A model generated the notes under the pieces. That model was not told where the DNA came from. It saw nothing but the letters and a program-made list of their open reading frames with translations, and did not search any database. Shown one piece after another: positions 20,440-31,280 of a stretch of 64,000 nt of DNA (within the stretch, counting starts at the first letter, position 1; each line of letters starts with the position of its first letter). A program made the translations under genes and the position numbers. The DNA comes from Palaemon carinicauda. Taxonomy: Eukaryota; Arthropoda; Malacostraca; Decapoda; Palaemonidae. Where the stretch lies: NCBI RefSeq assembly GCF_036898095.1, contig NC_090735.1, positions 9,465,209-9,529,208 of the forward strand. The letters run 5' to 3'.

Positions 20440-21024
20440 TAATCACACGAGAGCTCCACCCCCTGATAATCCCACGAGAGCTCCACTGGCGGAGTAGGAG
20501 GGCACTAGCATGAGTAGGCGGGCACTAGCGTGAACCGGCGGGAACTGGCGTGAACTGGAGTGAACGATGCAGGAACTGGCGTGAACTGGAGTGAACGATG
20601 CGGGAACTGGAGTGAACGATGCGCGAACTAGCGTGAACAGTGCGAGACAATGCGGGAGTACAATGCGTGATAATGTCAGTGGGAAGGCTGCGATGCGGGA
20701 ACTGGCGTGAACTGGAGTGAACAGTGCGGGAACTGGAGTGAACGATGCGTGAACTGGCGTGCACGATGCTTGGAAGGGGAAGCATGGCACGCATTGGTAC
20801 GCTCTGGCACGCCAGTTCCCGCACTGTTCACTCCAGTTCACTCCAGTTCACTCCAGTTGGCGCATCGTTCACGACTATTTCACGGCCATTTATAGCGTGC
20901 CAATGCGTGCCACAAACTTTAAACATTTCAAAGTTTTGGGCCTGCATGGCACGCATTGGTACGCTCTGGCACGCGAGTTCTCGCACTGTTCACGACATTT
21001 TCACGGCTCGTTCACGCGAATACG
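20440..21024. repeat. Right subterminal motif array
   Basis: Dense GC-rich words GGAACTGGCGTGAACTGG, AGTGAACGATGCG and GGCACGCATTGGTACGC; part of the array is inverted on itself (20540-20770 against 20810-20880). The long plus and minus open frames here reflect lack of stops in the motif, not genes. Confidence 0.85.
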
Positions 21025-21078
21025 CGCATCAATGCGTGCCAGTGCGTGCCACGAATGCGTGCAAGTGTCAGGGGGGCT
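21025..21078 (-). repeat. Right terminal inverted repeat
   Basis: Ends GCAAGTGTCAGGGGGGCT; partner of 15582-15635. It is followed by the TAA duplication at 21079-21081. Confidence 0.93.
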
Positions 21079-21081
21079 TAA

Positions 21082-21500
21082 GGCATCTAATCAATCGGTA
21101 TTTTGATAACCAAACACAGAGTCTAACGTATCCAAATATTGGCGGGGTTTAAAGTTAACGCAGCTGATATAAGTGTATATCAATATTAGCGTGATTATGG
21201 GTTCTAACGGTAATATATTGCTTGGGGAGATATCACCGGTGAATGATACTGTTAAATGTTTGAGTGAAAAGACATAAGTGTGAGGAAGAAATATAAGTAG
21301 GATAAGTAGGAATTTTACAAAGCAAAAATAAAAAGGGGATGCAATATTGACGCGATTGTATTTGCTTGGTAAACTGCCTGATTAAAGCCTTTTAACCCAA
21401 CTAGGGTTATAGTTTAGGTAATAATAATAATAATAATAATTTGCTAGACAGTATATTTAGATTATTATTTGAGAACTAAACCAGACATGGAGAGGAGTAA
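21082..21500. other. Spacer right of the Harbinger insertion
   Basis: Resumes the pre-insertion sequence (GGCATCTAATCAATCGG), matched at 31480 onward. It contains a minimal LINE tail (CCAACTAGGGTTATAG and AAT repeats, 21397-21440). No gene seen. Confidence 0.65.
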
Positions 21501-21766
21501 CTCGCCATTAATTTCACAGCGGAGTTGCTGGGATAGACACAGCCTATCCCAACCAATCACAGCCACGGAAACTTTCCCGCGCGTTCGATTTCAGCCAATC
21601 AGCATCAGCGTTGCCTCCTTCTCGAATCTCTCTAGTAACTCTACCATTCAGGCTTATCAACCAGCGTCAGTTGATTGTTCCGCCGCGTTTAAATTCGTGT
21701 TCCCTCTTATTTTGACGATTATTTTGTGATTATTTCATTGCCGAGTGCTAATTACTCACTAGAAAC
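21500..21766 (+). promoter_or_regulatory. Promoter-like block with CCAAT boxes and E2F-like site
   Basis: Two CCAATCA words (21552-21560 and 21595-21602 region) bracket TTTCCCGCGCG, which fits the E2F consensus TTTSSCGC. The block is much richer in CG than its surroundings and lacks a TATA box. It precedes two ATG-containing repeats. It is conserved at 31920-32185. It could be a captured cellular or transposon promoter; transcription is not shown. Confidence 0.45.
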
Positions 21767-22090
21767 ATGGCATCGAGTGACAGTGATGTTCTAGTTTAAA
21801 TAGAGCTATTTGAAGTAGCGTTAGTGATATTAACGTGATTACTGAAACAGAAGTGCACTCGAAGAATTAGCAAGTTTCAATATGGCGGAAGTAATGAAGT
21901 GAAAATACCTGAATTTGTGATTATTTCATTGCCGAGAGTTAATTAATCACTAGAAACATGGCATCGAGTGACAGTGGTGTTCTAGTTGAAACAGGACCAC
22001 TTGAGGATAGTGTTAATGATGTCATTAACCTGATTATTGAGATTCAGTATGGCGGGAGGAATGAAGTGAATATACTTGAATGTTTCGCTT
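21720..22090 (+). repeat. 191-bp tandem pair with short ATG frames
   Basis: The text TTTGTGATTATTTCATTGCC through ACATGGCATCGAGTGACAG occurs twice, ATGs at 21767 and 21958. The first frame reads MASSDSDVLV then stops. The second reads MASSDSGVLVETGPLEDSV and ends after ~44 codons at 22090. This looks like a duplicated 5' exon rather than a complete gene. Confidence 0.6.
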
Positions 22091-22149
22091 GATTATTGTT
22101 TGGGTGTTTAAGTGATCTTGATCATAACGGAGGCCGTAGGAATGGGGAT

Positions 22150-22575
22150 TTTGAAGGGGCTTCTATAGGTGTTGTTGCACATTGTGTTGGTGATACGCCA
22201 AGCACCATAATGTTGGTGATAAACCTAGTTTGGGTTTGTTGGGGACAAACTTAATAGCATAGGGGGTTTTAGTGATAAACTTAGTAGCATAGGTAGTGTT
22301 GGTCATATACGTAGCGTTACATTGTGCCGATAATAGGTGCAGTACCATAATAATTGTTGGTGGTATTTCATTTAACATTACTGGTGATAAACATGTAAAG
22401 GGTGGGTTGGTGATAAGACCAATGCCATAGCCTGTTGGGGATAGATGTAGTACCATAGTTATTTTTGGTGATAAATCTGTTATTATAATGTCTGTGGGGA
22501 TAAAATTAATGCCACAGTCATTGTTGGTGATAGGCCTAGTACTGCTGGGTATGTTAGTGTAGACATAATGCCACA
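22150..22575. repeat. Degenerate ~39-bp tandem repeat
   Basis: Recurring GTTGGTGATAAACCTAGT, GTACCATA and GGTGATA words at roughly 39-bp steps with heavy decay. The ~39-bp period is close to a multiple of three, which explains the long minus-strand open frame (22163-22576). The copy at 32640-33160 carries additional units. Confidence 0.7.
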
Positions 22576-23473
22576 ACCTCTTGATAGTGTCTACAATGAA
22601 TATTTAGAAAGCATTTTTTAATATATAAACTATACAGACTTTGAAGAACCAAAGACAGAATATTGAAGAGGTGTAAAGTACACAAGGTAGTGACTTAAGG
22701 GACATGAAAACTTTTGAAGACAAACCAGAAATTGCATCAATTCATTTGAGGGCAACAGATTACAGGACGCAGACTGCAAGAAGATGGAGCAGGACGCGTG
22801 GAGGGTGAGTGTTACCATAAACGTTAACAAATGTAGAAGTTATCATTTCTCATTTGTTCATCGCTGTTCTGATTACCATTTCTGAAATCTGTTGTTTATT
22901 GGTGTATGGTTTCATCTCATTCATTATACTATAAGATAGGAGTAAATTTTCTAACTTTATCAGCGTTATTATATGATATTGTTTTACTTTTCTTTGAAAT
23001 CTGTTGTTTATTGATGTTTTCATCTCATTCATTATACCTGTTAGGAATAAGTTTTCTAACTTTATGAGCGTTAGTAAAACATTATTTTACTCATAACTTA
23101 TTCATACTACGCGCTCTAGGCATCATTTAACGTTGTTTAATGCATTTTAATTACTAGGTAACTCCTAGATTGTATACATATTTTAATTAATTTCACAGAA
23201 AATATACTGAGAAACTGTAGTTTTTTAGACATACGTCAAATCATTTTATGCACATAAGCCTAGTGTAAAACCGTTAAGCTTTCAGTGCCAACAGTCCTTT
23301 CGGTATCTTAGATACTAAATGGTTTATGGAATTACAAATATTACGATATTTTAAACTCGTTTATTTTACGTGAGTTTTTTTAATTGTGGTGGGGAAAAAA
23401 TGTGCTGTTTTTAACGTGTGGAATTCCGATATCAAATTTATACAATTTAGTAGGATGGGTGTATGTATTTACA

Positions 23474-23474
<1 letters not shown>
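22576..23474. other. Unrecognised spacer
   Basis: Contains GGACGCGTGGAGG/GTGAGTG (donor-like, 22804/22805), possibly the end of a first exon belonging to the promoter-like block at 21.5 kb. Near-repeated text TTTCATCTCATTCATTATAC occurs at 22909 and 23017. No coding gene recognised. Confidence 0.45.
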
Positions 23475-23541
<67 letters not shown>

Positions 23542-23621
23542 ATATGTATATATATATATATATATATGTATTAATATATATGTATATATATAAATTTTAT
23601 ATATGTATATATGTATGTATG

Positions 23622-23657
<36 letters not shown>

Positions 23658-23710
23658 TATATGTATATATATGTATGTATGTATATATATATATATATGT
23701 ATATATATAG

Positions 23711-23775
<65 letters not shown>
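23475..23775. repeat. (AT)n microsatellite tract
   Basis: About 300 bp of AT repeats with ATGT and TAAAT breaks; counterpart of 34034-34245. Confidence 0.95.
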
Positions 23776-23778
<3 letters not shown>

Positions 23779-23899
23779 GATTCGTAGTCAGATTGATTAA
23801 AAGATAGTTGGAGATATATAGACAAATAGATTCAAAAAGCTTTGGTAAGGAATACCCATTATATTATACCAACCTCTATAAAACTTTGTATTAGGATCC

Positions 23900-24098
23900 T
23901 AAGAGGAATTAGTTCACCAACGTTTAGATGGGCTCCACAAGGCACTAGAAGAGTTGGAAGTTCCAGGCCTACATGGCTGAGGACTATGAAGCGTGAAGTA
24001 GATGATAAAATATGGATTTAAAACATTAAGATAGAGATGACTGGCGAAATCTAACCTAGGCCTTTTGCGTCAATAGGCGTAGGAGGAAATGATGATAG
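23900..24098 (+). mobile_element. GAT-tailed LINE 3' end
   Basis: GATGGGCTCCACAAGGCAC, CCTACATGGCTGAGGAC, TGACTGGCGAAATCTAACC and TGCGTCAATAGGCGTAGG, then AATGATGATAG. It is the sense copy of the fragment at 160-580. The 5' part is missing. Confidence 0.75.
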
Positions 24099-24327
24099 AG
24101 TATTAGGATATTGTTAAGATGTTTATAAGATAAACAGTCCATTAATCAGTGGGGACTTTCATCTTTTAATTTCTATATGAACTCTTTTATCATATGGTTA
24201 AATGTAAGATAAGTTACCCTACATTTATCCATATGATAAAAATAATTGAAGTTTAAATCTTTTCTGATATTAATTACATATCGCTGGAAATATTTTATAC
24301 CTCCAAGAAGCATAATTCCATTCTTAC

Positions 24328-24949
24328 CTCGTGAGTAGGTTGAGGGTCGTAGCCATAGGAAGGCTGCGAAGGAGCACCAAAGACAGCGGCAACTAAGGCC
24401 AAAGCCAAACAGGTCTGTTCGAAAAAGAAAATCCAGTATGATTAGATATGTAGGTCAAGGATCTGCAAAAAGTACTTCATTATTTCAAAGAACTATATAA
24501 TCTTACGGGGTAACCATCAGACAGATAACTACTGAGATTACTGAAGTCTCAATGTGTTGAACTGGCTGACATAAGTCTTTTTGTAGTTCATATATGAAAT
24601 ATGTTTTGATGTTGTTTTTTGAATATTTTATTAATTATTTCTCATATCGTTTATTTATTTCATTTTTTGATTTCCTAACTGGGCTATTTTTCCCTGTTGG
24701 AGCATCTTGGTTTTAGAACTAGGGTTGTAGCATAGATAATGATAATAATAATGATAATAATAATTATAATAATAATGATAATGTTAATAATAATAATGAT
24801 CATGTTGATAATAATAATAATAATAAGAAGCTCATGGTTCCTATACGTGGCGTATTCCATAACAATCAATCTGAAAGAGATATCTAAGTTAATTTGTAAA
24901 TCTTAATAGTAAATCCGCAATTGCTTTCATCCGTTACCTTAGCAATCAT
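24328..24949 (-). pseudogene. Truncated cuticle protein gene lacking exon 3
   Basis: Exon 1 (24938-24949, MIAK) and exon 2 (24328-24414) are identical in coding content to gene 2, with intact splice borders and TATA box (24995-25002). Intron 2 stops at the duplication junction near 24118, and no exon 3 exists before the AT-rich and LINE sequence that follows. The chitin-binding domain is therefore missing. Only a signal peptide plus linker could be made, or a chimera with some downstream exon; none is visible. Intron 1 carries the same antisense LINE end (24540-24830) as gene 2. Confidence 0.9.
24540..24830 (+). mobile_element. TAA-tailed LINE 3' end in pseudogene intron 1
   Basis: Same insertion as 6340-6660, ending in AAT/GAT repeats that have drifted in length and sequence. 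Confidence 0.75.
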
Positions 24950-25230
24950 GATGAGTTACAGAGGAGGACTGATGTCATGGAATGGAGTGAGCTGCTTATA
25001 TACCGGAAAAGAGAAAGGAAGTTCCTTGGTTAGAGTTCTACGAAGAGTCCCCACCACTCAGGACTACCGGTGGTTCTTGCCGACCACTGATGATAGTCTC
25101 AAGCGAAGGTCGAGTTTATGAACAAACATATCTTGCAACGGAAAGTTGACTCGTGGTTGGAATGCAATTCGTGACATAGACCTCGTTTCGACGGTCATTA
25201 ACTGTCTGGACTGGGGATTTATTGAATTCT
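24950..25230 (-). promoter_or_regulatory. Promoter region of the truncated cuticle gene
   Basis: TATATAAG at 24995-25002 and upstream sequence almost identical to that of gene 2, so the pseudogene may still be transcribed. Confidence 0.6.
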
Positions 25231-25254
25231 TTGATTTTTTTTTCTTTTTTTTTT

Positions 25255-25640
25255 CGGAAAACCGAATATCGGCATGATCATCAAAGCTGTACTTGTCAGT
25301 ACCACGCATACTAGGTTGGTTTGCTGCGAGCGATCAGATCAAAGTCTCCCGCCATCACCAATTCGCAGTGGCCAGCGTGGGGATGAAAATAGGTTCTTTG
25401 AAATTTATTTATTTATTTATTTATTTTTTTTTTTTGCGGAAAACTGAGTATGGCCATGATCAGCAAAGCTGTACTAGTCAGGGCCACCTCTATTAGGTTG
25501 GTTTGATGTGAGCGATTAGACCAAAGTCTCCCGCCATCACCAATACGCAGTGGCCAGCGTGGTGATGGAAATGGCTAAACCTTAGACAAATCCAAGATAT
25601 GTCTGAGGCCTTTGTTCTGCAGTGGATTAGGAACTGCTGC
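25255..25640 (+). mobile_element. SINE-like repeat with RTE-type tail (copy of 7060-7500)
   Basis: Same two modules separated by TTTA repeats, ending ATATGTCTGAGGCCTTTG. The 25641-26030 stretch after it is the unrecognised spacer equivalent to 7501-7850. Confidence 0.6.
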
Positions 25641-26035
25641 ATTTGTGGTTTGTTACACGATTTTTAAGTAACGAAAAATACCTTCGTTATTCAATGACAA
25701 GAAAAATATCAAAACAGTAGACACTAGCAGTACTTAAAATCGTCATTTTCTCGTCTTGCATAGCTGCAACGAGTCCAGATATCTTATTTCTATTATAACG
25801 TTAGGCTAAGGTACTCCGGGGTCATGAGGTTCGACGAATTTAAACCAAACTTCCTCTGAATTGGTCTTCCACAGAACCCTCTTAGAGCTAGTGGGTCCTG
25901 GTCTTCCACTATCTTGGGTCAGAGTTATCTTGCTTGAGGGTACGCTTAGAGACACTAATCTAGTAGTTTTTTGTTCCTCATTGATTTTTTTTCTTTTTTT
26001 TTTTTCAACGGTGTATGCGGCAACCTTAATATTCC

Positions 26036-26509
26036 AGATTCCAAAGTTCCACTGATTGTGGAACTTCTGATATTCCAGGTTCCATAGTTCTACTGATTGT
26101 GGAACTTCTGATGTTCCAGGTTCCAAAATTTCCACTGATTGTGGAACTTCTGATGTTCCAGGTTCCAAAGTTCCACTGATTGTGGAACGTCTGATGTTCC
26201 AGGTTCCAAATTTCCACTGACCGTGGAACTTCTGATGTTCCAGGTTCCAAAGTTCCACTGATTGTGGAACTTCTGATGTTCCAGGTGCCAAAGTTCCACT
26301 GATTGTGGAACGTCTGATGTTCCAGGTTCCAAATTTCCACTGACCGTGGAACTTCTGATGTTCCAGGTTCCAAAGTTCCACTGATTATGGAACTTCTGAT
26401 GCTCCAGATCTCAAAGTTCCAATGATTGTGGAACTTCTAATGCTCCAGGTTCCAAACTTCCACTGATTGTGGAACTTCTGATGTTCCAGGTTCCAAAGTT
26501 CCAATGATT
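26036..26509 (-). repeat. 41-bp satellite, short inverted array (~11 units)
   Basis: Same unit as at 8.46 kb but reverse-complemented, including the ACCGTGGAAC and GGAACGTCTGATG variants of the 123-bp trimer. It is bounded on the right by the LINE codons (AATGATTCAACTACTTAATT, AAGATCATTCCACAATG) on the minus strand. Those LINE codons carry a stop (LWNDLPN then TAA). Confidence 0.95.
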
Positions 26510-26844
26510 CAACTACTTAATTAGGAAGATCATTCCACAATGTCTTCACAGCTGAAATAAAACTATAATATACTGTAGAGCAGTGTCTTATGATGGAGAA
26601 AGTATGACTGTAAGAAATAACTGCATACCTTATACACACCATCCAAAACTTAGTACCCTCCAGGATGGTCACTTCAACCGAAGGAAGGACAGAAACGATG
26701 CTTTTGAAAATGAATACTCGAGGGGAAGATAAAGGAACAGATAAATGAAAAAACGTATTTTCTTTTCTCACTGTGCTTTTTTCCTAGTTGGAACTCTTGG
26801 GCTTATAGCATCTTCCTTTTCCAATTAGGGTTGTAGGTTAGCAC

Positions 26845-26891
<47 letters not shown>

Positions 26892-27002
26892 GGAACAGAT
26901 AGATAAACGGCAACGTATTTCGTTTTCTCACTGGGTTTTTTTCCTAGTTGGACCTATTGAGCTTATAGCATCTTCCTTTTCCAACTAGGGTTGTAGCATA
27001 GC

Positions 27003-27063
<61 letters not shown>

Positions 27064-27205
27064 CCAAACATCCACGGTCCTTCTATTAAGGTTGCCCTAC
27101 ACACCGTTAAAAAAAATCCAGAGGAAGAGAATACATCTAACCTATTTTTCCTTGTTGGAACCCTTGGGCTTATAGCATCTTGCTTTTCCAACTAGGGATG
27201 TAGCA
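26510..27205 (-). mobile_element. Inverted LINE body and tail fragments
   Basis: Reverse complement of 7.88-8.46 kb: AGTACCCTCCAGGATGG, CTCGAGGGGAAGATAAAGG, then tail units with AAT repeats at 26846-26890 and 27003-27062, and ACGGTCCTTCTATTAAGG. It includes one tail unit not present in copy 1. Confidence 0.8.
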
Positions 27206-27209
27206 TAGC

Positions 27210-27307
<98 letters not shown>

Positions 27308-27368
27308 TCCCTGTTGGAGGCCTTAGATTTATAGCCTTCTATTTTTCCAAAAAATGTTGTAGCTTGGC

Positions 27369-27424
<56 letters not shown>

Positions 27425-27485
27425 TCCCTGTTGAAGGCCTTAGATTTATAGCCTTCTACTTTTCCGAAAAAAGTTGTAGCTTGGC

Positions 27486-27548
<63 letters not shown>

Positions 27549-27617
27549 TAATACTTTCCCTGTTAGAGGCCTTAGATTTATAGTCTTCTATTTTTCCAAA
27601 AAATGTTGTAGCTTGGC

Positions 27618-27662
<45 letters not shown>
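27143..27662 (+). repeat. LINE tail mini-array (4 units)
   Basis: Four successive units of LINE tail text ending TTGTAGCTTGGCTAAT (first unit ATGTAGCATAGCTAAT), each followed by AAT repeats (27206-27303, 27367-27420, 27484-27552, 27618-27662). The last three tails have the CTTCTATTTTTCC or CTTCTACTTTTCCG spacer. Poly-Ile/Asn frames here are artefacts. Confidence 0.85.
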
Positions 27663-27663
<1 letters not shown>

Positions 27664-27925
27664 TTCATGTCCTTTCATTTAATTTCAATCGTCATCAGGT
27701 TAACTTCAAATGTTCTTGTTGATATATGACGACCCCGTGCATCATGAGAAATAAGTTCACACGAGACAAGGTAACAAAATGAAAGTAGGCTACTTCGTAG
27801 ACTTAAGGCAACGAAAGGGTGATTAGAATTTAGAGCATTCGGTTATGTCTTCTTCCTAAATGAAGACCATAACTGTAAAGGTTCAGAGTATAGTTCTTCA
27901 TGTTTAGGAATAGTTATTATCATTA
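27663..27925. other. Unrecognised spacer (copy of 11793-12050)
   Basis: Nothing gene-like; one small deletion (near 27805) relative to copy 1. Confidence 0.55.
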
Positions 27926-27930
27926 TTACG

Positions 27931-27980
<50 letters not shown>

Positions 27981-28390
27981 CATCATTATTATTATTAATA
28001 TTATTATTATTATTATTACTTGCTAAGCTACAACCTTAGTTGGAAAAGCAGGAGGCTATGAGCCCAATGGCCCCAATAGGGAAAATAGCCTAGTGAGGAA
28101 AGGAAACAAGGAAAAATTAAATATTTTAAGAACTGTAATATTAAAATTAATATTTCCTTCATAAACTATAAAAATTTATCAAAACAAGAGGAAAAGAGAT
28201 TAGATAGAATAGTTTTCCCGAGTGTACTCTCAAGCAAGAGAGCTCTAAACCAAGACAGTGGAACACCATGGTACAAAGGCTATGGCACTACCCAAGACTA
28301 GAGAACAATGGTTTGATTTTGGTGTGTCCTCCTAGAAGAACTGCTTACCATAGCTATAGAGTCTCTTCCACCCTTGTATCAGTCGGCGTC
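27926..28390 (-). mobile_element. (ATT)n and TAA-tailed element, 'X' body (copy)
   Basis: Near-identical to 12051-12500 apart from the ATT run length. Confidence 0.8.
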
Positions 28391-28489
28391 ACACATTTAA
28401 TCTCTTCATAGAGTGGCATGTTTTTAAACCGTCCAAATATGCAACGTTGCAGTCAGCACTGTTTGTTTGACAGTTCAAATTCCAGCTGT

Positions 28490-28815
28490 TACGAATTTGT
28501 GGAATGATCTTCCTAATCGGGTAGTTGAATCAGTAGAACTTCAAAAGTTCAAAGTTGGAGCAAATGTTTTTATGTTGACCAGGCTGACATGAGTCTTTTT
28601 ATAGTTTATATAGGACATATTTGTTTTTGACGTTGTTAATAGTTTATGTAGGACATTTCTGTTTTGACTCTGTTACTTTTTTTTAGAATGATTTATTGTT
28701 AATTTATTCTCATCATTTATTTATTTCCTTATTTCCTTTCCTCACTGGGCTATTTTTCCCTTTTGGAGCCCTTGGGCTTATAGCATCTTGCTTTTCCAAC
28801 TAGGGTTGTAGCTTG

Positions 28816-28859
<44 letters not shown>
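28490..28859 (+). mobile_element. TAA-tailed LINE 3' end (copy of 12590-12972)
   Basis: Carries the LWNDLPNRVVES codons and the shared tail with AAT repeats to 28858. Confidence 0.78.
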
Positions 28860-28862
<3 letters not shown>

Positions 28863-28914
28863 CTAGCCAACGCGATCCGTCTTAAATGACGGTTAGATAG
28901 ATACGTACACATAC

Positions 28915-29032
28915 GCACACACATATTCAACCCTTCTCACCCATTCCCGCTTTCCTAACTACTTCTTGAGGTACCACTTCTCACCAGAGTATGACTATTC
29001 CCTTTCCTTGGCCATACCATTCAGCGTGACAG

Positions 29033-29092
<60 letters not shown>

Positions 29093-29097
29093 CATAC

Positions 29098-29180
<83 letters not shown>
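28915..29180 (+). repeat. (AC)n - core - (AT)n module (copy)
   Basis: Counterpart of 13015-13275; AT tract expanded. The 29181-29499 spacer that follows is unrecognised. Confidence 0.7.
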
Positions 29181-29182
<2 letters not shown>

Positions 29183-29499
29183 CAGACACTTGCTATTTAT
29201 TTTGTCCCTTGTAATATAAAAGACTCAGCAAGCTGTGTACAACACCATAATATCCTGATATTAATGAAATGAAGCTAGATGTAAGTAACTTTATACATAC
29301 TGTATCTTAAAACTATTATTTCCAACGTGTTATAACTCAGTAATCTATGTGATGTATTTTTATGACAGATAAATCAACTATAAAAGATACTTCACTTTCT
29401 TAGCTATATAACATAAAAAACTTTTATAATACAGTATAGCTCTTTAATAAAATCAATATTTAATAATACCTGTATGTTATAATGCTTCAGTCTAGCTTT

Positions 29500-29840
29500 T
29501 TATTATTATTATTATTATTACTAGCCAAGCTATAACCCTAGTTGGAAAAGCAAGATGCTACAAGCCCAAGGGCTCCAATAGGGAAAAATAGCCCAGTGAG
29601 GAAAGGAAATAAGGAAATAAATAAATGATGAGAATAAATTAACAATACATCATTCTAAAATCAGTAACAGCGTCAAAACAGATATGTCCTATATAAACTA
29701 TTAACAACGTTAAAAACATATATGTCATATATAAACTATATAAAGACTCATGTCAGCCTGGTCAACATAAAAACATTCGCTCCAACTTTGAACTTTTGAA
29801 GTTCTACTGATTCAACTACCCGATTAGGAAGATCATTCCA
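29500..29840 (-). mobile_element. TAA-tailed LINE 3' end (copy of 13594-13940)
   Basis: Same orientation and boundaries as in copy 1. Confidence 0.78.
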
Positions 29841-30043
29841 CGGCTTTTATGTAATACAGAATTATTTCCACACTAATACCTTCGAACAAAGAGCATTATG
29901 GATTCTTTCTTAGGTACATTATATATTCAATCAGGGTTTTGAATTAATTCATAACATTCTTATTATGAAGCATTATGTAAAATCCCTGCATTGTTTAAAA
30001 TAATTTTAAAATCATCGTTTTAACCGTAGTTTACACTGCACGG

Positions 30044-30246
30044 TAGAGTTGCCAGATTTCTTAAATGAGAAAAGGCTAACTTCTAATCAAACGCAGCTTT
30101 AAAAGGCCAACCTATTAGTAGAAAAAGGCCAAAAATATAGTATTTGAGGCCCACCTTTTATTCATGAAATTACCAAAAGCCAACCAATTTCAAAAAGGCC
30201 AAATTTGAGGTTGTTTGGCCTGAAAAAGGACACCGTGGCAACCCTG
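30044..30246. mobile_element. hAT-like MITE (copy)
   Basis: Identical ends and the same CTGCACGG/CTACACGG flanks as at 14138-14340, so the insertion predates the segmental duplication. The 30247-30556 spacer after it is unrecognised. Confidence 0.75.
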
Positions 30247-30554
30247 CTACACGGTATAAAAGGTGATTGAGGAAAAACAATAATAATACCAATGCCCTAA
30301 TATCGCAAGAGGGTCTGTCCCTCTCTTTTATTCTTCTCCTGTACTTCTCTTTCTCCCTATTTCCTTAATCTTTCCCATCCCGAGTACCTGCCTTTGAGCT
30401 ACAAACTGGATTGGATCCAGGGGTACTCTTCCTTTCCCCATATTCCCCATTTCCCTATTCTTATTATTATTATTATCTACTTATTATAACTGGTGCCAAT
30501 CTACTTGAAGACTGAGTTCTGTTGGGAAGAAATTATTAAGGTTTATAGAAAAGC

Positions 30555-30682
<128 letters not shown>

Positions 30683-30996
30683 TTCATTGAACAGAAGTAA
30701 CATATAATATCGTTTGCGGTGTAATCTTAGAATTTGCAACCAGAGAGCTCGTGAGTTTTGAGGTTAAACTGCCACAGGAAACAGGAGGAAATTACGGTCA
30801 AGTGGATGATTAAAGTAAAATACTGGTAATGCTGACGTAGCATTTTTACATTCCTTAACTTCAAGCTACTAAAATTGATATTTTTTTTTTATCATTCTCT
30901 TCATAGATCGCATTAGAATAGATTTATTAGGTGTAGTTCATTTAGATATCCTCGTGAAAATTAAAAAATAACGTCTAAATATTTAGATTAGTATGC

Positions 30997-31167
30997 ACAC
31001 ACACACACACACACACACACAGATTCAACCTTTCCCATACCCTTTACCGTTCCTAACTACAATCCGCTGGTTCGGGAATTTGTGGGAGAGTGTGGTATCC
31101 GAGTGTAACCCTCCTGCTTCCCCCTCTCACCAAGGTATGAGTACTTCCTCTCCCCCCTGAGCATGAC

Positions 31168-31263
<96 letters not shown>

Positions 31264-31280
31264 CGTGTGTGTGTGTGTGG
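30997..31280 (+). repeat. (CA)n - core - (AT)n/(GT)n module (copy)
   Basis: Counterpart of 15083-15365 with longer CA, AT and GT runs. Confidence 0.72.

Larger units (their letters stand above)
15582..21078 (+). mobile_element. PIF/Harbinger-type DNA transposon, apparently complete
   Basis: 5497 bp bounded by inverted repeats whose outer 18 bp (AGCCCCCCTGACACTTGC) match perfectly; 50 of the first 54 bp match. TAA flanks both ends. Inside are an intact DDE_Tnp_4-type transposase on the plus strand and a convergent, spliced MADF/BESS-like protein on the minus strand, the two-protein layout of this superfamily. GC-rich subterminal arrays of GTTCACGC/AGTTCACTCC-like motifs sit between each end and the neighbouring promoter. 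It is absent at the equivalent place in the second segmental copy (31480-31500). It may be autonomous, but activity is not shown. Confidence 0.93.
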
